Below are positions 1 to 6,021 of a stretch of 6,021 nt of DNA, piece after piece. Both the position numbers and the translations under genes were made by a program. Source of the stretch: Candidatus Puniceispirillum sp. (GTDB taxonomy: Bacteria; Pseudomonadota; Alphaproteobacteria; Puniceispirillales; Puniceispirillaceae); contig JABJBD010000096.1 in NCBI GenBank assembly GCA_018668795.1, positions 1 through 6,021 on the forward strand, read 5' to 3'. The notes under the pieces were generated by a model. That model worked only from the letters and a program-made list of their open reading frames with translations. It had not been told where the DNA came from and ran no database searches. How positions within the stretch are numbered: the stretch's first letter is position 1; the number at the start of each line of letters is the position of its first letter.

Positions 1-724
1 CCGCAAGCGCATCTGTGCGCGTTACGGCAAAATCAAAATCATCCAGACTGCCAAAATGATCCGCGCATCGTGCGGCCACAAGCACCAAAACATCTTTGGT
101 TATATCATCTGGCGGGCAGCGATATGGTGTTGGCACGGCCTGCGTTAAATCAGGCGATTCACGGTTGTCGGCATCATAATTCCATTTACCACCAATCGGG
201 GCATCACCTTGCATCAAAATATCAAAACGCCGCCGCATGTCCCGATAGAAAAAATCCATGCGTAGCTGCTTACGCCCTTCAGCCCAGATACTGAATTCGT
301 CATGCGTACATAGAAACCGGTCATCATCGCGTATCTCGACATCAACATCCAGCACCTGCCGCCATTCATCCATAGCCGCGCGAACACGATATTCACCTGG
401 TTCGGTCAGAATGACTCTGTCTGGGGCAAATAACGTAACCGCCCGCCCAAATTCACCGGTAAAACTGCCAGCATTCTCAGGATCATCAAGCGTCACATAA
501 TGTACCCTGATACCTTTTTGGCGTAATTCCTCGGCAAAATGGCGCATTGCCGAAAACAGGAAAGCGACCTTGCGCTTATGATGCCGGACATAGGTGACTT
601 CATCCTGCACCTCACACAACATCACGACATCATTAGCCACATGAATATCACGCAAGCTGGCAAGATCATGCGTCAGCTGGTCAGCCAGAACCAAACGAAG
701 CGCGCCTTTAATACCCTCCATCAT
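1..724 (-). CDS. FeS-BCP family prokaryotic (6-4) photolyase, N-terminal part (runs off left edge)
   Basis: Reading left from an ATG at 724, the frame stays open for 241 codons to the window edge. The start reads MMEGIKGALRLVLADQL, the usual opening of the cryptochrome/photolyase-related family (DPRP, FeS-BCP). Further family blocks are LCEVQDEVTYVRHHKRK (about 37-53), FSAMRHFAEELR (57-68), NAGSFTGEFGRA (about 83-94), TEPGEYRVR (about 105-113), GGKWNYDADNR (about 172-182) and FDFAVTRTDA (near the edge). From memory these match Agrobacterium PhrB, about 507 residues, nearly block for block. Known members use FAD, a lumazine antenna and a [4Fe-4S] cluster to repair (6-4) photoproducts. The FAD pocket and cluster cysteines lie in the C-terminal half, outside the window, so catalytic competence cannot be judged. 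GGGAG at 729-733 precedes two adjacent ATGs (724 and 721); the second has the better spacing. The gene sits 13 bases after the CPD photolyase stop, so co-transcription is likely. Confidence 0.9.
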   Translation of the reverse strand, partial: MMEGIKGALRLVLADQLTHDLASLRDIHVANDVVMLCEVQDEVTYVRHHKRKVAFLFSAMRHFAEELRQKGIRVHYVTLDDPENAGSFTGEFGRAVTLFAPDRVILTEPGEYRVRAAMDEWRQVLDVDVEIRDDDRFLCTHDEFSIWAEGRKQLRMDFFYRDMRRRFDILMQGDAPIGGKWNYDADNRESPDLTQAVPTPYRCPPDDITKDVLVLVAARCADHFGSLDDFDFAVTRTDALA

Positions 725-728
725 GAAG

Positions 729-733
729 CTCCC
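729..733 (-). promoter_or_regulatory. Ribosome binding site of the FeS-BCP gene
   Basis: GGGAG on the minus strand lies in the 13-base gap between the photolyase stop codon and the next start. It is 4 bases from the ATG at 724 and 7 bases from the ATG at 721, which favours the second Met as the true start. The gap leaves no room for a separate promoter, although one could lie inside the photolyase gene. Confidence 0.6.
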
Positions 734-737
734 ATAT

Positions 738-2171
738 TCATGAAATCACCCGCGTCGTGGCAAAAGCAGCCAGCGCCGCTTCACGCGATTGCTTTACATC
801 AACAATGGGCTTTGGATAGTCCTTGCCAAGCGTTATACCAGCCACCTGTAATTCTAATGCGGGCGCTTCCCATGGGCTAAATAAGTACTTGTTTGGCAAA
901 TTCGCCAGTTCAGGCACAAAGCGGCGTGTATAACTGCCATCAGCATCAAATTTTGTACCTTGCGTTATCGGATTGAACACCCGGAAATAAGGTGCCGCAT
1001 CAGCACCACAACCGGCAATCCATTGCCAACCAGCACTGTTATTGGCAAGGTCGGCATCAACAAGACAATCCCAGAACCACGCTTCGCCATGATGCCAATG
1101 TAATAGTAAATTCTTGACCAGAAATGATCCGACAATCATCCGCACGCGATTATGCATATAGCCTGTTTCCCATAGCTCGCGCATACCAGCATCAATGATT
1201 GGATAACCTGTTTGTCCCTGTTGCCAGGCACGCAGGTTTTTGTCATTGCTTTGCCACGGGAAGTTATCAAATTTTGATTGCAGATTTTGCCGTGGCAAAT
1301 GCGGAAAATGATACAGCAGTGAATGCGAAAATTCACGCCAGCCAAGCTCGGATAAAAACACATCTATATCATTGTCAAAACCAGCCTGATCGCGCGTTTC
1401 GATTGCCGCATACCAGGCCATATTGGGCGATATTTCGCCCCAATGCAAATGTGCTGAAAGCCGTGACGTGTTTGGACGTGCTGGAAAATTGCGGCCATCC
1501 TTATAGCCTTTCAGCCCGGCATCGATAAAATCATAAAGCCGGGCTAACGCTGCCGCCTCACCAATCTGCCAATGGGGTGCCATTTTCAATCCCCAATCAC
1601 GATCAGGAAGCAGACCAAGCGCATCAATCGACAATGACTGGTCAGGTACGGGAACCAGCTTCATGGTCTCGGGTTTGGCCAGCGGTAAACGGGGTGGTGC
1701 CGCATTAAGGCATCCGCGCCGATAAAATGGTGTAAAGACACGATACGGCGTGCCATCTCCTTTTAAAACTGTCCACGGTTCCCATAATAAAGATCCATTA
1801 AAACTTTCAACCTGAATATTGTTATTTGTCAGATTTGTTTTCAGAACTTTGTCGCGGGCTATGCGCCATGGCTCATAACAACGGTTCCAGAACACACCCG
1901 ATGCACCAACCTTGGCAACAAGCTTGGGAATAATATCAACAGGGTCACCGCGCATCACACATAAGTTGCCATCCAGCGATTTGTTCAGCGCCGTCAACGC
2001 ATGATGAAGCCACCATCGTCCAGCCGCACCTGTTTTATGCTCACCAGCATTATCATCATCAAGAATAAATAACGGCAGAACATCACCAGCCTGCACCGCG
2101 GCAACCAGAGACGGATTATCTGCCAGCCGTAAATCTTGTCGAAACCAGTGAATATTGATAGATGACGCCAT
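738..2171 (-). CDS. phrB: Deoxyribodipyrimidine photolyase, class I CPD type
   Basis: A 477-residue flavoprotein predicted to split cyclobutane pyrimidine dimers using blue or near-UV light; E. coli PhrB has 472 residues. The N-terminal Rossmann-like antenna domain opens with IHWFRQDLRLADNPSL (7-22). The helical FAD domain carries TSRLSAHLHWGEIS (235-248), SELGWREF (274-281), FPWQSN (304-309), TGYPIIDAGMREL (321-333), MHNRVRM (339-345), LANNSAGWQW (375-384) and DAAPYFRVFNP (391-401). The electron-transfer Trp triad is intact at W306, W359 and W382, the same numbers as in E. coli, with N378 at the position near flavin N5. E275 and W278 match the lesion-contacting E274 and W277. This supports a repair enzyme over a signalling cryptochrome, and there is no C-terminal extension. 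The antenna cofactor cannot be assigned. AAGAG lies 5 bases before the ATG. It is the second gene of a probable three-gene operon. The symbol follows E. coli use; Agrobacterium phrB is the gene downstream. Confidence 0.96.
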   Translation of the reverse strand: MASSINIHWFRQDLRLADNPSLVAAVQAGDVLPLFILDDDNAGEHKTGAAGRWWLHHALTALNKSLDGNLCVMRGDPVDIIPKLVAKVGASGVFWNRCYEPWRIARDKVLKTNLTNNNIQVESFNGSLLWEPWTVLKGDGTPYRVFTPFYRRGCLNAAPPRLPLAKPETMKLVPVPDQSLSIDALGLLPDRDWGLKMAPHWQIGEAAALARLYDFIDAGLKGYKDGRNFPARPNTSRLSAHLHWGEISPNMAWYAAIETRDQAGFDNDIDVFLSELGWREFSHSLLYHFPHLPRQNLQSKFDNFPWQSNDKNLRAWQQGQTGYPIIDAGMRELWETGYMHNRVRMIVGSFLVKNLLLHWHHGEAWFWDCLVDADLANNSAGWQWIAGCGADAAPYFRVFNPITQGTKFDADGSYTRRFVPELANLPNKYLFSPWEAPALELQVAGITLGKDYPKPIVDVKQSREAALAAFATTRVIS

Positions 2172-2217
2172 AGTAACTCTTTTCTAAAACCCGTATGAAC
2201 ACGTCTAATATGTAAGA

Positions 2218-3021
2218 TCAAAAGAATACGAAACAACGTGTCTCGATACTTTGGCGCGGCGCGGCATCGGCGGCGGCTGATGGATCATCAAAAGCACTAT
2301 GGATTGTAAAGCGCGCCCTGCCATCAGTTGCCGAGTCATAGGTTTTGATCAATGCTACCTCATTCATCGTCATTGCCGGAAAGTAAAACCAGCAATGTTT
2401 GGGATTGTGCAAGGCATATTGAATTTCGCCAATGCGATCACTTGAAAGCCGTTTTATTGGCACCAGATCGTCAATGGCAACACTTGTTGAGTCGCAAAAG
2501 GCCATTGGAAAGGTTTCAACCGAACCAACGATTGATCGCCATACATTAACAATCGCAAAGCGTTTCTGAAGCCGGGCTTCAGCCTGATCAGGCAAAAGAT
2601 CACGAAGCCTTTGCGGTGCTGAAAAGTCTGTATAATCATTATGGATAACTGATGCTGGTTCTCGCGACTTGACTGCTTTACGTAAATTGTCTGATGCTGC
2701 CCGGCGTGTATGATCGAAAATATGCACCTGATCCGCGCCCGTGACTGTGCGCACCAGATCCTTGACTTCGGCTTCGTAAATGTCATTGACCAACAGATCA
2801 TCATAAAAATCACTGACGGCACTAGGCTGGGCGACAAGCTGAAACCCTTCGCGATCAATATGAAAATTATGACCCCGCCCATTCGCAATTTCGACATCGA
2901 CGATATTATATTCGCCAGGATGCGTTGCGGCCACTCCGCCTGCCTGTGATGCAACAAATTCTGCTACTGACTCGCGTGACGCAATATATTGCAACGGGGC
3001 TATTACTGACATCCGTTCCAC
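2218..3021 (-). CDS. CmcJ/NvfI family oxidoreductase (AsaB-like putative Fe(II)/2-oxoglutarate enzyme)
   Basis: This protein of 264-267 residues has the length and motif order of the CmcJ/NvfI (AsaB-like) family. Numbered from the GTG start, these are VIHNDYTDFS (125-134), NVWRSIVGSVETFPMAFCDSTSV (159-181), CWFYFPAMTMNEVALIKTYDS (210-230), FTIHSAFDDPSA (238-249) and PRQSIETRCFVFF (255-267). Relatives include CmcJ of cephamycin synthesis and the fungal NvfI endoperoxide-forming oxygenase. By analogy H127, D129 and H241 would be the iron facial triad and R256 or R262 could hold the co-substrate. The substrate is unknown, and bacterial homologues are largely uncharacterised. PRQSIE replaces the more usual PRESIE, as I recall it. 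The longest frame starts at GTG (3021), but an in-frame ATG at 3012 (residue 4) is equally plausible; each has a weak GGA upstream. The stop is 46 bases before phrB, so this is probably the first gene of the photolyase operon. Confidence 0.82.
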   Translation of the reverse strand: MERMSVIAPLQYIASRESVAEFVASQAGGVAATHPGEYNIVDVEIANGRGHNFHIDREGFQLVAQPSAVSDFYDDLLVNDIYEAEVKDLVRTVTGADQVHIFDHTRRAASDNLRKAVKSREPASVIHNDYTDFSAPQRLRDLLPDQAEARLQKRFAIVNVWRSIVGSVETFPMAFCDSTSVAIDDLVPIKRLSSDRIGEIQYALHNPKHCWFYFPAMTMNEVALIKTYDSATDGRARFTIHSAFDDPSAAADAAPRQSIETRCFVFF

Positions 3022-3046
3022 ATCAAATTCCAGACATAACGTTAAA

Positions 3047-3069
3047 ACCTATCTATCTTCACCATAGGT
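3047..3069. repeat. Inverted repeat ACCTAT-N11-ATAGGT in the divergent promoter region
   Basis: Perfect 6-base arms at 3047-3052 and 3064-3069 are separated by 11 bases. The repeat covers the place where the -10 element of the minus-strand promoter should sit (about 3055-3060), so it could be an operator for a dimeric regulator. A 6-base repeat can occur by chance; this is a candidate only. Confidence 0.3.
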
Positions 3070-3083
3070 AATCGCTTTGTCAA
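3055..3083 (-). promoter_or_regulatory. Candidate promoter of the CmcJ-like/photolyase operon
   Basis: On the minus strand a perfect TTGACA -35 hexamer lies at 3083-3078. With a 17-base spacer the -10 position (3060-3055) reads GAAGAT, which matches TATAAT at only three of six positions. The promoter is therefore either weak, dependent on an activator, or recognised differently. It lies about 35-45 bases upstream of the possible starts of the CmcJ-like gene and is the only good -35 seen in the gap. Confidence 0.35.
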
Positions 3084-3085
3084 AG
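3075..3085. repeat. 11-base palindrome CTTTG-T-CAAAG containing both divergent -35 elements
   Basis: A perfect 5-base inverted repeat around a single central T. Read on the plus strand it supplies TTGTCA (3077-3082) and on the minus strand TTGACA (3083-3078), so the -35 elements of the two divergent promoter candidates overlap here. A protein bound at this site could affect both transcripts. Confidence 0.4.
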
Positions 3086-3104
3086 TAGCAATTAAGATTA
3101 GAAT
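3077..3104 (+). promoter_or_regulatory. Candidate sigma-70-type promoter of the EamA transporter
   Basis: TTGTCA (3077-3082) and TAGAAT (3099-3104) are separated by 16 bases. Each hexamer matches the consensus at five of six positions. Transcription would start near 3111, leaving a leader of about 35 bases before the ATG at 3147. The position in a divergent gap supports it; there is no direct evidence of use. Confidence 0.5.
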
Positions 3105-3146
3105 ATAGTTTCCATACAAATACACCCCTTCAGAAGGCGGGCATTG

Positions 3147-4058
3147 ATGCACGCATTTAACAGACTATCAACCGAATGGCAGGCAACATTGCTGATGCTT
3201 GTGGCCATGTTGCTATTCACGGTCATGGGGGTATTTATTCGGCTGGCGTCACAAGTGATTCCGGTTATGGAAGTGGTGTTTTTCCGTAACTTCCTTGGTG
3301 CGTTAATCCTTTTACCTCTGATTATGCGATCCGGCATAAAGACGATCAAAATGGTACGTCCAAGCCTGTTTATATATCGAGGCATGATTAATTTTGTGGG
3401 TATGGCTGCCGGATTTACCGCCGTGACCTTAATTCCCCTTGCCGAAGCCACAGCACTCAATTTTACCTGCCCACTTTTTATTACCCTTGGCGCAGCTATG
3501 TTTCTGGGCGAGGTCATCCGCATTCGGCGGATCATCGCAATCATTGTCGGTTTTTGTGGAACATTACTAATCTTACAACCTGGCATTAGCGATATATCAG
3601 TTGGTGCCATGCTTGCATTGGTTGGCGCTTTATCTGTTGCAGGCGCCAGCCTGTTGGTCAAAAAGATGACTGAAACCGAGTCTGTAAATGCCATTGTTAT
3701 GTGGATGGTTGCTATTCAGGCACCAATATCATTTGTGCCGGCCTTCTTCGTCTGGCAATGGCCCGATATGTATGGATGGTATCTTCTGATCAGCCTGACT
3801 TTGGCGGCAACAATTGCACATATATGTTTTACCCGCGCTTGTGTGCTTGTCGAAATAACCAGCTTGCAGCATCTCGAATTTATAAAACTACCTTTTGCCG
3901 CGTTGATTGCTTGGTTTATCTTCAGCGAAGTCCCAGATATTTGGACATGGATAGGTGGCGCCGTAATTTTTCTATCAACTGCCTATATAACGCATCGTGA
4001 ATCACAGGCACATAGATCATTGCGGCCTAATCACGGCATCAAAGAAAGCAAACTATAG
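3147..4058 (+). CDS. EamA/DMT-superfamily transporter, ten transmembrane helices
   Basis: This 303-residue inner-membrane protein has the size and layout of the 10-TMS drug/metabolite transporter family. It contains two EamA repeats, at about residues 13-144 and 152-282. Hydrophobic helices lie near 12-34, 39-60, 73-93, 99-121, 127-145, 151-170, 181-203, 210-229, 245-260 and 266-282. Family signatures are LAEATALNFTCPLF followed by a helix ending in LGE (about 99-122), and the matching EFIKLPFAALIAWFIFSE (244-261) in the second half. The substrate cannot be told; relatives export or import amino acids, nucleosides, S-adenosylmethionine and other metabolites. I chose the ATG at 3147, with AGAAGG and GCGGG just upstream, over the TTG immediately before it at 3144. 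The C-terminal tail of about 20 residues is polar. The gene diverges from the photolyase operon and converges on pyrC. Confidence 0.93.
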   Translation: MHAFNRLSTEWQATLLMLVAMLLFTVMGVFIRLASQVIPVMEVVFFRNFLGALILLPLIMRSGIKTIKMVRPSLFIYRGMINFVGMAAGFTAVTLIPLAEATALNFTCPLFITLGAAMFLGEVIRIRRIIAIIVGFCGTLLILQPGISDISVGAMLALVGALSVAGASLLVKKMTETESVNAIVMWMVAIQAPISFVPAFFVWQWPDMYGWYLLISLTLAATIAHICFTRACVLVEITSLQHLEFIKLPFAALIAWFIFSEVPDIWTWIGGAVIFLSTAYITHRESQAHRSLRPNHGIKESKL

Positions 4059-4070
4059 GCGTTTCATAGC

Positions 4071-5120
4071 CTAATCAGCCGTTTCGACATCCCAATATAG
4101 CGGCACGCCACAGTCAAAAATCGTAACATTGCCTTCGGGTGTCTTACGTGCATCTGGATATATCACCGGATCATCACGGCGTATCAGATTAATATACGTA
4201 TCATTGGGTGCCAGCTGATAAAAGGCTGGACCATTCAACGACGCAAAAGCCTCAAGATGCGCCAGCGCGTCTGCCTGTTCAAAAATATGTGCAAGACATG
4301 ACATCGTATTCGGCGCGGTATAGATGCCAGCACATCCGCATGCTGATAATTTGGCAGCATCCAGATGCGGCGCGCTATCCGTCCCCAGAAAGAATGAAGC
4401 CGAGCCTGAGGTGGCAGCCGCAATAAGCGCGCGACGGTGCGTTTCCCGCTTGGCAACAGGCAAACAATAATTATGTGGACGTATCCCGCCAACCAGAATG
4501 TCATTACGGTTGATGAACAAATGATGTGTCGTGATTGTTGCGGCAATATTATCGCCACCATCAGTCACATAATCGACGCCTTCACTTGTCGTCACATGCT
4601 CAAGCACGACACGCAATGTCGGCACTCGTGCCCGAAGTGGCGATAGAACACGTTCAATGAAAACCGCCTCGCGATCAAATATATCGACTTCTTTATCAGT
4701 TACCTCACCATGCACACATAATGGCAAGCCAATGTCGGCCATGCGTTCCAATACCGGCATCACCTTGTCAAAGTCACGTACACCCGACGCCGAATTGGTT
4801 GTTGCCCCTGCTGGATATAATTTAACCGCATGCACAAGGCCAGCCTCAGCCGCCAACGCCACATCATCTGGATTGGTTGTTTCTGTCAGATAGAGCGTCA
4901 TCAATGGTGCAAAATCAGCATGAAGCGGACACGCCGCCATAATACGATCACGATAGGCCGCAGCATCTTTTGCTGTCACCACAGGCGGCACCAGATTGGG
5001 CATAATGATCGCGCGGCCAAAATGCCGTGTTGTATCCGCGATCACCGCCTGTAGCATATCACCATCGCGCAGATGTAAATGCCAGTCATCAGGGCGGCGG
5101 ATTGTCAATTTGGTCTGCAT
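4071..5120 (-). CDS. pyrC: Dihydroorotase, class II (E. coli PyrC type)
   Basis: This 349-residue cytosolic zinc amidohydrolase is predicted to interconvert N-carbamoyl-L-aspartate and L-dihydroorotate, the third step of pyrimidine synthesis. All metal ligands are visible: H14 and H16 in DDWHLHLRDG, the carbamylated K100 in VKLYPAGATTNS, H137 in CVHGE, H175 in LEHVT and D248 in GTDSAPH. They match E. coli H16, H18, K102, H139, H177 and D250 with a constant offset of two. R18 and N42 (substrate binding) and the flexible-loop threonines T107 and T108 are also present. Length fits the class II family (about 345-350), unlike the longer class I enzymes. The start is the ATG at 5120, with AGTGAG 9 bases upstream. 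No other pyrimidine gene is in the window, so pyrC appears to be dispersed from its pathway partners, as is common. Confidence 0.97.
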   Translation of the reverse strand: MQTKLTIRRPDDWHLHLRDGDMLQAVIADTTRHFGRAIIMPNLVPPVVTAKDAAAYRDRIMAACPLHADFAPLMTLYLTETTNPDDVALAAEAGLVHAVKLYPAGATTNSASGVRDFDKVMPVLERMADIGLPLCVHGEVTDKEVDIFDREAVFIERVLSPLRARVPTLRVVLEHVTTSEGVDYVTDGGDNIAATITTHHLFINRNDILVGGIRPHNYCLPVAKRETHRRALIAAATSGSASFFLGTDSAPHLDAAKLSACGCAGIYTAPNTMSCLAHIFEQADALAHLEAFASLNGPAFYQLAPNDTYINLIRRDDPVIYPDARKTPEGNVTIFDCGVPLYWDVETAD

Positions 5121-5163
5121 GGTAAATGGCTCACTTAACTAGACATATGCTTAATAAATATCG

Positions 5164-5183
5164 ATCCAACATTGTGGCTGGAT
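5164..5183 (-). terminator. Small hairpin after the glutamine synthetase-like gene, possible weak terminator
   Basis: Arms at 5164-5170 and 5177-5183 can form a 7-base-pair stem (one G-U pair in the minus-strand RNA) with a 6-base loop, starting 10 bases past the stop codon of the upstream gene. The sequence that follows on the minus strand is AT-rich but has no clean run of U, so it could be an inefficient terminator, a processing site or chance. Confidence 0.25.
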
Positions 5184-5193
5184 GCCCTTAACG

Positions 5194-6021
5194 CTAGACA
5201 TTCAGCAATAGATATTCACGTTCCCACGGGCTGATAACTTCCAAGAATTCATCAGCTTCGGCACGTTTGACCTCGACGAATAATTTGACAAATTCTTCAC
5301 CAAGCACTGGATGCAATGCCTTGGCCTTTTCCAGCACATCAAGTGCTACGTCAAGATTTTTGGGCAGCGTTTCAAGCCCCTCACCACTCACATTACGCGG
5401 CTTTGTCGGCCGCCTTTCTTCCTGCAAACCAAGCCATATAGATGCCAGCGTCGCGGCGATCGCCAGATATGGATTTGCATCAGCACCGGGAATACGGTTT
5501 TCGATCCGCCGATTGGCCTGTTCGCCAAATGGAACACGCAAGCCAACAGTACGGTTATCAACACCCCATGCCAAATTCGCTGGCGAGTCCTCGGCACCTG
5601 TTCGGCGCCTATATGAATTTACATAAGGTGCCATCAAGGCCATGGCGCCAACCAGATAACGTTGCATGCCAGCCAGCGCATAATAAAAGGCGTCACTATC
5701 TGACCCGTCATCATTCACAAAAATATTCTTGCCCGTTTTCTTGTTCTTGATTGAGCTATGAATATGCATCGAACTGCCTGGCTGATCCTGCATCGGCTTG
5801 GCCATAAAGGTTGCGTGAACATTGTGATTAAGTGCGGTCTGGCGCACCGTACGTTTGAACAGAAACGCCTGATCTGCCAACTCCAAAGCATCGCCATGAT
5901 TGAAATTTATTTCCATCTGGGCGGCACCCGATTCATGGCTCAGCGTATCAACATCAAGCCCCTGCGCTTCGCAATGGTCATAGATTTCTTCAAAAAGCGG
6001 ATCAAATTCGTTAACCGCATC
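5194..6021 (-). CDS. Glutamine synthetase-family ligase (PuuA/GlnT-like), C-terminal part (runs off right edge)
   Basis: The frame is open from the right edge to a TAG at 5194, giving the last 275 residues of a family usually about 440-470 long; the Met at 5916 is internal, not a start. The catalytic domain shows LSHESGAAQMEINFNHGD (27-44 of the fragment, metal-binding Glu), FMAKPMQDQPGSSMHIHSS (72-90), NSYRRR (135-140), WGVDNRTVGLRVP (152-164), RRIENRIPGADANPYL (171-186) and the ending PWEREYLLLNV. These enzymes activate a glutamate gamma-carboxyl with ATP and join it to an amine. The NRT-GLRVP and ENR-GADANPYL variants suggest a gamma-glutamyl-polyamine or other gamma-glutamyl-amine ligase, not housekeeping GlnA, and no adenylylation-tyrosine segment is seen in this part. 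The amine substrate is not determinable here. pyrC follows 73 bases downstream on the same strand. Confidence 0.92.
   Translation of the reverse strand, partial: DAVNEFDPLFEEIYDHCEAQGLDVDTLSHESGAAQMEINFNHGDALELADQAFLFKRTVRQTALNHNVHATFMAKPMQDQPGSSMHIHSSIKNKKTGKNIFVNDDGSDSDAFYYALAGMQRYLVGAMALMAPYVNSYRRRTGAEDSPANLAWGVDNRTVGLRVPFGEQANRRIENRIPGADANPYLAIAATLASIWLGLQEERRPTKPRNVSGEGLETLPKNLDVALDVLEKAKALHPVLGEEFVKLFVEVKRAEADEFLEVISPWEREYLLLNV

Noticed and set aside
539..880. A 113-codon plus-strand frame across the junction of the two photolyase genes
   Set aside because: It is antisense to both well-supported genes and shows no family resemblance.
2454..2957. A 167-codon minus-strand frame overlapping the CmcJ-like gene
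   Set aside because: It is another reading frame of the same strand inside a gene with well-matched family motifs; no domain or ribosome binding site supports it.
3098..3694. A 198-codon minus-strand open frame opposite the transporter gene
   Set aside because: It lies antisense within the EamA gene, which has clear family motifs and helix pattern. The translation is rich in Arg, Ile, Thr and Asn, with no recognisable domain, as expected for a shadow frame.
4053..4073. Bidirectional intrinsic terminator between the transporter and pyrC
   Set aside because: The stem is only 5 base pairs with an 8-base loop and no T-run on either strand, so it is kept as a low-interest observation and not listed as a terminator.
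5142..5169. Possible pyrC promoter: TTGGAT, 16-base spacer, TATGTC on the minus strand
   Set aside because: Each hexamer matches the consensus at only about three of six positions, and the -35 overlaps the hairpin arm. This is not strong enough to list, although pyrC may still have its own promoter.
1..6021. Novel defence system, CRISPR array, mobile element or RNA gene
   Set aside because: There are no repeated spacers, transposase or recombinase motifs, tRNA-like cloverleaf or rRNA segments. Coding genes of known families fill almost the whole window and the longest gap is 125 bases.

Overview
The window holds six protein-coding genes, two of them cut by its edges, packed with short gaps. 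There are no RNA genes, insertion sequences or CRISPR arrays that I can see. The proteins look alphaproteobacterial: the left-edge photolyase fragment closely resembles Agrobacterium PhrB, and the class I photolyase and glutamine synthetase-like proteins fit the same group. The moderate base composition and two photorepair genes would suit a marine surface lineage such as SAR116, but that placement is inference and not demonstrated.

Left block, 1-3021, all minus strand, transcribed right to left: a small CmcJ/NvfI (AsaB-like) non-haem iron oxygenase-family gene; a class I CPD photolyase with an intact Trp triad 46 bases further on; then, only 13 bases later, the N-terminal 241 residues of an iron-sulfur bacterial cryptochrome/photolyase (FeS-BCP, the prokaryotic (6-4) photolyase family), which runs off the left edge. 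The spacing suggests one transcript that would give light-driven repair of both major UV photoproducts, plus an oxygenase-like protein of unknown role.

Middle, 3022-4058: a 125-base divergent intergenic region with a promoter-like sequence on each strand and two inverted repeats, then a plus-strand EamA/DMT-family ten-helix transporter of unknown substrate.

Right block, 4071-6021, minus strand: pyrC (class II dihydroorotase, pyrimidine synthesis) lies 73 bases downstream of the C-terminal 275 residues of a glutamine synthetase-family ligase that runs off the right edge. The transporter and pyrC converge with 12 bases between their stop codons.

The window is mostly ordinary chromosome. The points most worth a second look are the double-photolyase operon with its uncharacterised CmcJ-like first gene and the structured divergent promoter region. 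I see no new defence system or mobile system.
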